NCBI GenBank assembly: GCA_020054325.1
Contig: JAGVLG010000053.1
Coordinates: 1-35,322 of the forward strand
Source of the DNA: Gammaproteobacteria bacterium
Lineage (GTDB): Bacteria; Pseudomonadota; Gammaproteobacteria; UBA6186; Azoamicaceae
Direction: 5' to 3'
Length of the DNA stretch: 35,322 nt
The notes beneath the pieces were generated by a model, which was not told the DNA's origin, did not search any database, and saw nothing but the letters and a program-made list of their open reading frames with translations. A program made the position numbers and the translations under genes. Each line of letters begins with the position of its first letter. The first letter of the stretch is position 1. This document shows, one piece after another, positions 27,122 to 34,958 of the stretch.

Positions 27122-28057
27122 TTAGTATCTCATAAAGAATTTATCAACTAATCTATCCACCGAAGCAGTAATCCGTTCGACCCAAGTTGGCGCAGCTGGC
27201 GCTTCTTTAGTAACCCCACAGCTCATAGCTGCTCCAAAACGTAAGGTGTCTTTAACCGCATTACTTACTTCAAATTGCGCTGTCACAGTATTGATAGATT
27301 GATTAACAGAATTTAATGCATTTTTAATTTCTTTGCTTTGCTCATTTTCATGACGCTGGATCGCACGGTGACATAAATAAAATCCGAGATACACTACAGT
27401 TATTCCAGCCACAACTGGTAAAGTTGTGGGATTAATGGTTGCTGCAATCAACATCCCAATTCCGGCAAACATCAATACAGTGCCCATTACTGCACATATT
27501 TTTTCCTTGGTATCCATACGATCGCTGTATTGGTACAATTTGCTGCACGTATTAAATACTCCGGCTCCAAGCCCAGCTATTGCAGAGCCGGCTTCAAGCT
27601 TATCCTTATTTTTTTCTAAAACTTGCACCATTGGAACTACATGTCTTTCATAAGAGGCACTAAGTTGCTCCAGGATTTGTTTTGGCGCTGGAAAATTTTG
27701 CAGATTAGGAACATTTTGCGCCACATCTTTTAAAGTATTCAAAATTTGCGATATTTCACGCATAAAAGCAATTAAATTAGCTACAACTGTGTTATTGCTA
27801 TTTTCATCTAATGCTGGTGTTGTGTTTGATGCTGCCGCAGCGTTGGAGCGGCGCGCACTATATCTGCGCCGCGCCCAACGCGGTAATTTCTTGCCAGGCT
27901 CAGGAGGCTGTTGAATTTCTGCAGTTATTTCTTGCAACAATTCAGTTACCGCTTCATTAAAGGCAACTATTTCAGCAAGATTAATATCATCCGCCGTAGA
28001 TAAAACCCTGACCTTTGCTTGTATGTCGGCACACAGTGCATCAAAATCTTTTCCCAT
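27122..28057 (-). CDS. Unknown membrane protein, hairpin paralogue 1
   Basis: This 311-residue protein from ATG 28057 (MGKDFDALCADIQ) is also open from a TTG two codons earlier. N-terminal helices come first, then a basic PRWARRRYSARR (59-70) and an Asn/Ala-rich linker. A helical middle leads to AIAGLGAGVFNTC (159-171) and a hydrophobic pair about 187-208 and 213-230 with NPTT at the turn. The C-terminal helical part includes NSVNQSINTVTAQFEVSNAV. Similarity to the 304-residue neighbour runs over nearly the whole length, so this is a tandem duplication. Cysteines flank the hairpin. Family unknown; a host-membrane or inner-membrane protein is likely. Confidence 0.75.
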   Translation of the reverse strand: MGKDFDALCADIQAKVRVLSTADDINLAEIVAFNEAVTELLQEITAEIQQPPEPGKKLPRWARRRYSARRSNAAAASNTTPALDENSNNTVVANLIAFMREISQILNTLKDVAQNVPNLQNFPAPKQILEQLSASYERHVVPMVQVLEKNKDKLEAGSAIAGLGAGVFNTCSKLYQYSDRMDTKEKICAVMGTVLMFAGIGMLIAATINPTTLPVVAGITVVYLGFYLCHRAIQRHENEQSKEIKNALNSVNQSINTVTAQFEVSNAVKDTLRFGAAMSCGVTKEAPAAPTWVERITASVDRLVDKFFMRY

Positions 28058-28097
28058 CTGCAAATTATAGCCTATTTATAGTCGTCGCCATTTAGAT

Positions 28098-28622
28098 TTA
28101 GGCTGTGTGTCTCACAGTTCGGAAAGTTAGATTTTGTTCATTACCCTCTACAATTTCAAACTCGCCCTCATTATAGAGCGGCTTGGCAGCAACCGGGTTG
28201 GAATTAACTATTCTGTTGTACAAACCACCTGCTAATTCAGTAGCGGAATTATACAAGAATGTAATGGCTGTTTTAGATCCATCTAATAGTTTGGCTGTAG
28301 CCGCCTCGCCGAATTCACGGGTTCGTGCTTGGGTCGTACTTACCGAGTAATTCATTACCCTTGGAATTGCTACCCCTGCAGTAACGAGCATACCGAAGGT
28401 AATGGGCGCAGCAACAGGCAAGGTTGCAATTGCTGCTCCAGCAACAGCTACTGCTGGTACTGCAGCATATTTCACTAGTGGTTCACCAATATAACCTACC
28501 AAAGGCCCAGCTACATAATAAGTCAGCGTGCCGCCCGCATATACCATTGAGTCATGCATTCTAGTAGTCAAGGCTTTACCAGATTCTTGGTTTGTTGGAT
28601 TGTTTGTCTTGGCATTTGGCAT
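28098..28622 (-). CDS. Unknown hydrophobic 174-residue protein
   Basis: A polar N-terminus of about 25 residues is followed by a long Ala/Val/Gly/Pro-rich hydrophobic stretch (about 27-88, with YVAGPLVGYIGEPLVKYAAV and AVAGAAIATLPVAAP). A soluble tail ends in EGEFEIVEGNEQNLTF. The hydrophobic part could form two or three membrane helices or an amphipathic glycine-zipper structure. It has no signal peptide. AGGGAG precedes ATG 28622, a strong ribosome site. It is the first gene of the minus-strand cluster and is divergent from the ATPase. No family is recognised. Confidence 0.7.
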   Translation of the reverse strand: MPNAKTNNPTNQESGKALTTRMHDSMVYAGGTLTYYVAGPLVGYIGEPLVKYAAVPAVAVAGAAIATLPVAAPITFGMLVTAGVAIPRVMNYSVSTTQARTREFGEAATAKLLDGSKTAITFLYNSATELAGGLYNRIVNSNPVAAKPLYNEGEFEIVEGNEQNLTFRTVRHTA

Positions 28623-28687
28623 TACATACTCCCTGTAAAATATGCATAAAATCTTAATCTTTAGCCCATAGATTATAAACGTCAGAT

Positions 28688-28715
28688 TTGCTTTTTGGGA
28701 ATTGTTTGGTAAAAT
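28688..28715 (+). promoter_or_regulatory. Candidate promoter of the DUF4143 ATPase
   Basis: TTGCTT (28688-28693) and TAAAAT (28710-28715) are 16 nt apart. Transcription would begin at the foot of the hairpin that follows, placing the hairpin at the very 5' end of the mRNA. This is a consensus match only. Confidence 0.35.
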
Positions 28716-28718
28716 TAA

Positions 28719-28759
28719 CCTGCCAGGTGAAAAAAGGCAGCGTTTTTTTACCTGGCAGG
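28719..28759 (+). promoter_or_regulatory. 17-bp stem-loop in the ATPase leader
   Basis: CCTGCCAGGT-G-AAAAAA (28719-28735) pairs with TTTTTT-T-ACCTGGCAGG (28743-28759) with one G-T wobble, leaving the 7-nt loop GGCAGCG. The ATPase start is 21 nt further on. No T-run follows on the plus strand, so it does not look like a terminator in that direction. It may be an operator, mRNA stabiliser or a recombination mark. Confidence 0.6.
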
Positions 28760-28780
28760 CAAAAAAATAGGTGCAAATAC

Positions 28781-29938
28781 ATGGATAATCTCATTAAGCG
28801 TTTTTATAGAGCACCTAAAGATAGTTTTTTTATCTTTGGGCCGCGTGGCACGGGTAAATCTACCTGGATTAAACATCATTTCAAAGATGCCTTTCTAATT
28901 AGCCTATTGGATGAAAGAACCTATTTAACTTATTTAAGCAACCCCGGGCATCTGAAGGAGCTTGTTGTTGGAAACAGAGACACGTATAAAATATATGTGA
29001 TTGATGAGGTTCAAAAAATACCAAGTATTTTAGATAGCATTCATGAGTTAATAGAAAACTACAAAGATTTGCAGTTTATTTTAACCGGATCAAGTGCGCG
29101 CAAATTAAAACGTGAAGGAGTAAATTTACTTGCTGGTAGAGCAATACAAACGAAAATGTTCCCATTCATGGCAGCTGAATTGCAACATAATTTTAATTTA
29201 AACCAAGCATTAGAAAATGGTTTAGTACCTCTAATAGTAAATTCTAATAATCCAACAGAAAAAATTGCAACATATCTGAGTTTATATCTTAAAGAAGAGG
29301 TTCAAAGCGAGGGCTTGGTACGTAATGTCGGAGATTTTGCAAGGTTTCTAGAAGTGATAAGTTTTTCACACGGCTCTATTTTAAATTATTCTAACGTTGC
29401 TAGAGAGTGCGGAGTTTCAAGAAAAATTGTAGAAAATTATGTATCAATTCTTGAGGATTTGTTAATAGCAAACTTATTGCCCGTTTTTACCAAACGAGCC
29501 AAACGGCAATTAGTAAGTCATGCGAAATTTTATTATTTTGATACTGGAATTTTTTTCCACTTACGCCCCAAAGGAATTTTAGATAAAGTCAGTGAAGTAT
29601 CAGGGGTCGCTTTAGAAGGGTTAGTGTTTCAACATTTAAATGCATGGTGCAATTATTCCATAATTAAACATGAATTATTTTTTTGGCGTACTAAATCAGG
29701 AAGCGAAGTTGATTTTATTATTTATGGCCCTGAATACTTTGTTGCAATTGAGGTTAAAAATAGCACAAATGTTAATACTAAAGATCTTTACGCTTTAAAA
29801 CAATTTAAAGAAGATTACCCGGAGTGCAAAACCATGCTTTTATATCGAGGCGAAAATAGAATAGTAAAAGATAATATCTTGTGCATTCCGGTGCAGCAAT
29901 TCTTATTAGCACTAGTTCCCGATAAATTTCCTAAGTAA
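28781..29938 (+). CDS. AAA ATPase with C-terminal DUF4143 domain
   Basis: This 385-residue protein of the AAA_14/DUF4143 family starts at ATG 28781 (MDNLIKRFYRAP). Walker A is FGPRGTGKST near residues 18-27. Walker B is IYVIDEVQKIP near 74-84 and a sensor-like ILTGSSARKLKR follows. The DUF4143 half contains ALEGLVFQHL and a restriction-fold-like GSEVDFIIYG ... AIEVKNS. Members are common, scattered and often horizontally acquired, and their role is not established. The frame is open upstream to 28688, but that would run through the hairpin. The gene is more AT-rich than its neighbours, which supports acquisition. Confidence 0.88.
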   Translation: MDNLIKRFYRAPKDSFFIFGPRGTGKSTWIKHHFKDAFLISLLDERTYLTYLSNPGHLKELVVGNRDTYKIYVIDEVQKIPSILDSIHELIENYKDLQFILTGSSARKLKREGVNLLAGRAIQTKMFPFMAAELQHNFNLNQALENGLVPLIVNSNNPTEKIATYLSLYLKEEVQSEGLVRNVGDFARFLEVISFSHGSILNYSNVARECGVSRKIVENYVSILEDLLIANLLPVFTKRAKRQLVSHAKFYYFDTGIFFHLRPKGILDKVSEVSGVALEGLVFQHLNAWCNYSIIKHELFFWRTKSGSEVDFIIYGPEYFVAIEVKNSTNVNTKDLYALKQFKEDYPECKTMLLYRGENRIVKDNILCIPVQQFLLALVPDKFPK

Positions 29939-29954
29939 ATTAGAAAAGCATTTT

Positions 29955-29984
29955 TTGCTATTTTACTTTATAAAAAAGTATAGT
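29955..29984 (+). promoter_or_regulatory. Candidate promoter of the pirin gene
   Basis: TTGCTA (29955-29960) and TATAGT (29979-29984) are 18 nt apart, about 40 nt before the pirin ATG. The AGCA/TGCT repeat at 29947-29959 followed by T residues may also end the ATPase transcript. Confidence 0.35.
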
Positions 29985-30024
29985 ATATTCTAAACAATAA
30001 CTTATTGATGGGCGATAGATATCT

Positions 30025-30981
30025 ATGTTTAAACTTCATAAAATTGTTCTGATTTGTTTAATTATTCCTATGTTAGCTATAGCACATGCAGAGAACTCTA
30101 AATTAACCGAGATTGGTGGAACTATGAATTACAGAAAAATTAATGAAGTGACCAAAGGTAGAGGCCAACATTGGGTTGGAAATGGCTTCCCAGTTGTTAA
30201 CATGTTTTCATATCGCACCGATGAAGATATAAGTCCGTTTTTGCTGTTAGATTATGCAAAACCTACCAATTTCTCACCATCCGATTCGCCACGTGGTGTA
30301 GAGCAACATCCGCATCGCGGTTTTGAAACTGTGACTATTGTCTATGATGGCGAATTACAGCATAAAGACACAGCCGGAAATCACGGAGTAATTGGACCGG
30401 GTGATGTGCAATGGATGACCGCAGCCCACGGTATTTTACATGAAGAAATGCATAGTGACGAATTTACTCGTAAAGGTGGCAGATTAGAAATGGTGCAATT
30501 GTGGGTAAACCTTCCCGCTAAAGATAAAATGTCGCAACCACATTATCAAGAAATAAAAAGCTCGAATATACCAGTGGTAGCGATTTCGGAAAACAAAGGC
30601 TGCGTACGAGTTATTGCTGGAAAATTTGGCGATACAGCAAGTACCGTCAAAACTTTCACACCAGTTCATTTATACGATATTCGTATGCAAGAAGAGACTT
30701 CTTTAAATATACCAGTTGTATCTGGCTATAATGCAATACTATTGGTTTTGGAAGGCACAGCACGTGTTGATAATAAAAAAATAAACCCAGGGGAATTAGT
30801 AAAATTCAGCAATAATGGCGATATGATCGCATTAACCGCGCTCAGCAATATTAAAGTGTTATTTATGGCCGGAGAACCGATTGATGAGCCAATCGTTGGG
30901 GCTGGGCCATTTGTGATGAATACAGAAGCTGAAATTAGACAGGCTTATAATGATTATCAATCTGGTAAATTTTTGAACTGA
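30025..30981 (+). CDS. Pirin-family protein with signal peptide
   Basis: This 318-residue bicupin has the pirin metal site: His95 and His97 in EQHPHRGFE, and His139 and Glu141 in HGILHEEMH. These match the iron ligands of human pirin. The second cupin covers about 195-290, and PFVMNTEAEIRQAYNDYQSG is the usual end. Pirins are usually cytosolic oxygenase-like or quercetinase enzymes. Here the first 22 residues form a signal peptide: MFKLHK, hydrophobic IVLICLIIPMLAIA, cut after AHA. An internal ATG at 30124 (MNYRKINEV) with GGTGGA upstream would give a cytosolic form of ordinary pirin length, so both products are possible. Confidence 0.9.
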   Translation: MFKLHKIVLICLIIPMLAIAHAENSKLTEIGGTMNYRKINEVTKGRGQHWVGNGFPVVNMFSYRTDEDISPFLLLDYAKPTNFSPSDSPRGVEQHPHRGFETVTIVYDGELQHKDTAGNHGVIGPGDVQWMTAAHGILHEEMHSDEFTRKGGRLEMVQLWVNLPAKDKMSQPHYQEIKSSNIPVVAISENKGCVRVIAGKFGDTASTVKTFTPVHLYDIRMQEETSLNIPVVSGYNAILLVLEGTARVDNKKINPGELVKFSNNGDMIALTALSNIKVLFMAGEPIDEPIVGAGPFVMNTEAEIRQAYNDYQSGKFLN

Positions 30982-31029
30982 CTGCTGCGAGTGAAAGCTG
31001 CAACAACGCATAAATTGACATAGCTTAGA

Positions 31030-32181
31030 CTACTCCCATTGGGCGCCGGTGTGGTTAAGATACAATCTAGGCAATCTATTATTAAACCCGCATAAAATTT
31101 CATAGGTAATAGTACTACAAATATTACTATGCTCTTCTATTGGAATATTTTGATCTTGATTTTTGCCAATTATAGTAACCATATCGCCAACGTATGCTGA
31201 ATCATCGCCAACATCCACCATAAATTGATCCATGCAAACATTACCAACTATTGGATAGCGCTTACCATTTAATAAAATAGCACCCTTATTTGATAAGCTG
31301 CGCCGCAAACCATCACCGTAACCAACTGGTATAGTTATGATATGTGCATCGCGCGATGCCTTATAAGTATGGTTATAACTAATACCATGCCCTGCAATTA
31401 CCTTTTTAAAATACGCTACTTTAGCTTTTACTGCAAAACATGATTTAATTTCTTGTAGTTCTGTTGGCATGTTTGGTAGTGGATGATAACCGTATGCTAG
31501 TATGCCAGGCCGGATCATATCTAAATGCGCTGCTTTAGTAACTGCAACTCCAGCTGAATTAGCAATATGTGCGATCACATTAGGATCATCTCGCAAACCA
31601 TTCTCTTGCAAAAAATTTATAAATAATTCTAATTGTCGCATAACAAATGGATTATCTGGTTCATCTGCTGTAGCAAGATGCGAGTAAACACCTTTTAATT
31701 CAAACACTGATTCGGAACGCACAAAGTCTAAAGCAGCCCTGGCTGTTTCAACACGCATACCAGTACGATTCATTCCAGTGTCTATTTCCAAATGCACTTT
31801 AACAGATTTATTTAACATCTTGCATTCTTGTGCAACTAATTTAGCTTTAAACAAGGACGCAACTGTAAATTCCAAATCATGTGTAATGAAATCAGAAATT
31901 TGCTCTGAGTGGATCGCACCTAGTACTAAAATCGGGATCGTAATACCTGCTTTTCTTAATATGATACCTTCTTGTAAGCAAGAAACTCCTAAATAATCCG
32001 CACCTGCTACAACTGCTGCCTTTGAAATTGGTACCAGACCATGACCATAAGCATTCGCTTTTACCGGGACACAAAGTTTGACTGTAGCCCCAGTATAAGC
32101 TTTTAAAATTTGTAGATTTTTTTTAAATTGCTCTAAATCAATTTCAATCCAAGCGGGATGTTTATAAGGAACTTCTATCAT
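31030..32181 (-). CDS. alr: Alanine racemase
   Basis: Alr makes D-alanine for peptidoglycan. The PLP lysine is Lys41 in PVKANAYGHGL. The second catalytic base is the tyrosine of GISYNHTYKA. VCMDQFMVDVGD and VGYGDGLRRSLSNKG are family blocks, and the length (383) is normal. The ATG overlaps the dnaB stop by 4 nt (ATGA), so the two are translationally coupled. dnaB-alr is a common gammaproteobacterial order. Together with Ald, the window encodes two enzymes acting on alanine. Confidence 0.96.
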   Translation of the reverse strand: MIEVPYKHPAWIEIDLEQFKKNLQILKAYTGATVKLCVPVKANAYGHGLVPISKAAVVAGADYLGVSCLQEGIILRKAGITIPILVLGAIHSEQISDFITHDLEFTVASLFKAKLVAQECKMLNKSVKVHLEIDTGMNRTGMRVETARAALDFVRSESVFELKGVYSHLATADEPDNPFVMRQLELFINFLQENGLRDDPNVIAHIANSAGVAVTKAAHLDMIRPGILAYGYHPLPNMPTELQEIKSCFAVKAKVAYFKKVIAGHGISYNHTYKASRDAHIITIPVGYGDGLRRSLSNKGAILLNGKRYPIVGNVCMDQFMVDVGDDSAYVGDMVTIIGKNQDQNIPIEEHSNICSTITYEILCGFNNRLPRLYLNHTGAQWE

Positions 32182-34040
32182 ACTGCACTCTCGAAATTAG
32201 ATTGCATTGACCCTTCTTCATCCATTGCACGATTGGTAAAATTTTCAAAACGAGAATAATGTCCCAAGAAAGTTAAACGTACTGTCCCAATTGGACCATT
32301 ACGTTGTTTAGCTACAATTATCTCAGCTGTTCCTTTAGCTGCAGTGTCTTTGTTATAAACTTCATCGCGATAAATAAAAACAATTAAATCTGCGTCCTGT
32401 TCTATCGCACCTGAGTTATGTGAAATAACACTATCTGCAAGCCAATTGGCGTATCCTGGAACAGTTAAATCATAAACAGGCTGCACACCCATAGGAGTAA
32501 TAGCAACAACTCTATCCCAAAAAATATCGTTGTCTGCAGTTTCTTTTAAGAGAGGTACAACCACTTGTTCAGGCTCTGGAATTACTCTTGCAACTCCAAG
32601 ATGCTCGCCAACAGATATTTCATTTAATTTTTTCCAACCATTAATACTGTACAGCAAGTGCTCTGCTGTTGCGGTTATAGAGCGCCCACTAGCTAAATGT
32701 ACCTTGAAAGTTTCTTTATCTCCAACCTTCCAAATTAAATCGGCAGTAGCTGAAACCAATTTACCTTTATCATCAATACAGTGAACTTGAGCATTCTTAC
32801 CCTCTAATTCAGCAATAGGTACTCTACTACCATCACTTAAATGCACTAGAGTGTCGGCTGTAACACATTCACGTAAATCTGACATCATTGGGCGTCGATC
32901 TGTACGTTGTTCCAAACTACGGTTTAACTGAGACAAAGCAATAATTGGTACATCCAATTCACGCGCTAAGGCTTTTAAGGAGCGTGAAATTTCCGAAATT
33001 TCAGCAGCCCGATGTTCACTATTGCCCGGTACGCGCATTAACTGTAAATAGTCAATTACAATTAAGCCTAAATCGCCGTGTTCACGCACCAAACGTCTAG
33101 CACGGGCTCGAATGTCGCCAGGACCAAGAGCACCGGAATCATCAATAAATATTTTCTTTTCCGACATCATGGCAATTGCAGATGATAAACGCGGCCAATC
33201 GCCATCATCTAATTGACCACTACGAATACGCTGCATTTCAATCCTGCCAAGGGAGGATAACATACGCATTGCGAGCTGCTCTGCTGGCATTTCCATACTG
33301 AATATTAAAACTGGCTTCTGTGATTTCATCCCAACATATTCAGCAATATTCATTGCAAATGTGGTTTTACCCATCGAGGGACGACCTGCAACAATAATTA
33401 AATCGGATTGTTGCATACCTGAGGTGAGCCGATCAAAATCGCTAAAACCACTAGAGATCCCAGTTATTGGTGAATCTGATTCAAATAATTTTTCTATCCG
33501 CTCTACAGTTTTGCTGAGAACTTCGGCAATACCTTGTGGCCCAAAATTGTTACTGGAACTACCGCGCTCGGCAATTGCAAATACTTTGCGCTCTGCTTCG
33601 TCTAACAATTCTGAAGCAACTCTACCCTTTGGCTCAAAACCAGAACCAACTATTTCTGATCCAACCTCAATTAATTGTCTTAATGTAGCCCGCTCTTTAA
33701 CAATTTCAGCATAAGCACCAATATTGGCAGCACTAGGAGTATTTTTGGCAATCTGCCCCAAATAGCCTAATCCACCAACATCATTTAATTCTTGTTGTGC
33801 TTCTAAACGCTCCGAAATTGTAATTAAATCAATCGGTTTATCCTGCATTGCCAAACTGGCCATAGCACGAAAAATAATACGATGATCATTACGATAAAAA
33901 TCCATTTCAGTTAAACGATCTACAACTTGCTCCCATGCGTTATTGTCGATCATTAAACCACCAAGTACAGCTTGTTCGGCCTCAATTGAATGCGGTGGAA
34001 TTTTAAGGGAAGGCTTTATAGACTCAATTGTATCAGACAT
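32178..34040 (-). CDS. dnaB: Replicative DNA helicase with mini-intein
   Basis: DnaB is the hexameric helicase of the replication fork. The 620-residue precursor holds a 469-residue helicase split by a 151-residue intein. The N-terminal domain (PPHSIEAEQAVLGGLM) covers 1-110. The RecA-like domain has Walker A GRPSMGKT (219-226), SMEMPAEQLAMRM and Walker B LIVIDYLQLM (326-335). After the intein, IEQDADLIVFIYRDEVY and KQRNGPIGTVRLTFLG complete motif H4. The halves join as MSDLRE + SGAIEQDAD, matching unsplit DnaB. AAGGA lies 8 nt before ATG 34040. Helicase activity must require splicing. Confidence 0.97.
   Translation of the reverse strand: MSDTIESIKPSLKIPPHSIEAEQAVLGGLMIDNNAWEQVVDRLTEMDFYRNDHRIIFRAMASLAMQDKPIDLITISERLEAQQELNDVGGLGYLGQIAKNTPSAANIGAYAEIVKERATLRQLIEVGSEIVGSGFEPKGRVASELLDEAERKVFAIAERGSSSNNFGPQGIAEVLSKTVERIEKLFESDSPITGISSGFSDFDRLTSGMQQSDLIIVAGRPSMGKTTFAMNIAEYVGMKSQKPVLIFSMEMPAEQLAMRMLSSLGRIEMQRIRSGQLDDGDWPRLSSAIAMMSEKKIFIDDSGALGPGDIRARARRLVREHGDLGLIVIDYLQLMRVPGNSEHRAAEISEISRSLKALARELDVPIIALSQLNRSLEQRTDRRPMMSDLRECVTADTLVHLSDGSRVPIAELEGKNAQVHCIDDKGKLVSATADLIWKVGDKETFKVHLASGRSITATAEHLLYSINGWKKLNEISVGEHLGVARVIPEPEQVVVPLLKETADNDIFWDRVVAITPMGVQPVYDLTVPGYANWLADSVISHNSGAIEQDADLIVFIYRDEVYNKDTAAKGTAEIIVAKQRNGPIGTVRLTFLGHYSRFENFTNRAMDEEGSMQSNFESAV
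32415..32867 (-). other. DnaB mini-intein, no homing endonuclease
   Basis: These are residues 392-542 of the DnaB precursor. Block A starts CVTADTLVHLSDGSRVPIAE with Cys1. Block B holds GRSITATAEHLLY with the TxxH motif. A linker of about 20 residues stands where an endonuclease domain would be. Block F is VYDLTVPGYANWLAD, and block G ends VISHN with His-Asn before the extein Ser. All residues needed for splicing by a class 1 intein are present. The protein domain is in frame and the codon context resembles the host gene. Confidence 0.96.
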
Positions 34041-34079
34041 GATTTTTCCTTAATTTTCACACTGAAACATATTTTAAGT

Positions 34080-34215
34080 ATTGATATGAAAAGCAGCTGT
34101 GGATGTTTATGCCGATGAGCGTCAGCCGCCATGGATGGCGGCTGTCGAGCGCTACAGGGATGTACTTGTGCGCGTCCCACTCGGCGTAAATATCCAAGCT
34201 GCTGTTCATATCAAT
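34080..34215. repeat. 136-bp palindromic repeat between rplI and dnaB
   Basis: The outer arms at 34080-34098 and 34197-34215 match inverted at 18 of 19 positions (ATTGATATGAAAAGCAGCT against ATTGATATGAACAGCAGCT). Inside are a perfect 10-bp hairpin CAGCCGCCAT-GG-ATGGCGGCTG (34123-34144) and a shorter hairpin TACA-GGGA-TGTA (34153-34164). The short open frame across it is probably not a gene. The mixed GC-rich interior differs from its surroundings. Similar units with CATGGATG and CAGGGATGTACTT seem familiar from dispersed gammaproteobacterial repeats, unverified. Confidence 0.75.
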
Positions 34216-34241
34216 TTGTTGGTGCTGACCCTAAGTCAAAT

Positions 34242-34691
34242 CTACCCAACTACAATCGTAACCTTTAGTTTCGCAATAACATCACCATGATGTAAATATA
34301 ACTCTACTTCATGATCACCAATAGTACGTAAAGGACCATTCGGTAATTGTATTTCTTGCTTAGTAGCTTCACCACCAGCTTGAACGATAGCTTCTACCAA
34401 TTCAGTAGCACCAACAGAACCGTACAGTTTACCATCTTCACCAGCTAACATTGAAATTGTTAATTCTAACTTTTCCAATACAGCTGCGCGGCGTTGCGCA
34501 TCGGCAAATTTAGCAGCAACTTCTTTTTCCAATTCTGCTTTACGTGCTTCAAAGTATGCAATATTTTTTGCATTTGCAGGTACAGCCTTGCCTTGTGGAA
34601 TTAAGTAGTTACGACCATAACCAGCTTTAACATTTACAGTATCGCCAAGATTACCTAATTTATGAATTCGATCTAATAAAATTACTTGCAC
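34242..34691 (-). CDS. rplI: 50S ribosomal protein L9
   Basis: L9 is a 149-residue large-subunit protein that binds 23S rRNA. The start MQVILLDRIHKLGNLGDTVN and VKAGYGRNYLIPQGKA are the family signature. The central helix EARKAELEKEVAAKFADAQR and the C-terminal domain follow. The start codon is GTG at 34691 with AGGGG about 9 nt upstream. It lies 18 nt after rpsR. Confidence 0.97.
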   Translation of the reverse strand: MQVILLDRIHKLGNLGDTVNVKAGYGRNYLIPQGKAVPANAKNIAYFEARKAELEKEVAAKFADAQRRAAVLEKLELTISMLAGEDGKLYGSVGATELVEAIVQAGGEATKQEIQLPNGPLRTIGDHEVELYLHHGDVIAKLKVTIVVG

Positions 34692-34709
34692 TTTTAAATA
34701 CCCCTAAAA

Positions 34710-34934
34710 TTAGTGTTGATCACAATATGGTATCAAGGCCAAGAAGCGTGCTCTTTTGATAGCTGTTGCTAATTGACGCTGAAAACGCGCGCTAGTACCA
34801 GTGATCCGACTCGGAACAATCTTACCACTCTCAGTAACATAGCCCTTCAGAGTATTCAAATCTTTATAATCAACTCCAGCCACACCAGCTTCACTGAAAC
34901 GACAGAATTTCTTGCGACGTGCTCTAAAACCCAT
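34710..34934 (-). CDS. rpsR: 30S ribosomal protein S18
   Basis: This is a 74-residue small-subunit protein. [31 protein letters not shown] and [20 protein letters not shown] are diagnostic. GGAGAA precedes ATG 34934. It follows rpsF by 24 nt, so the priB gene found between them in E. coli is absent. Confidence 0.97.
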   Translation of the reverse strand: MGFRARRKKFCRFSEAGVAGVDYKDLNTLKGYVTESGKIVPSRITGTSARFQRQLATAIKRARFLALIPYCDQH

Positions 34935-34958
34935 AATTATTTCTCCAGAAATTTATGC

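Noticed and set aside
32530-32784. Possible endonuclease gene inside or opposite the intein
   Set aside because: The plus-strand frame is a shadow, and the intein linker of about 20 residues is too short for any homing endonuclease.
34099-34290. 63-residue plus-strand frame
   Set aside because: It lies across the palindromic repeat and the antisense of rplI; the repeat explains the open frame.
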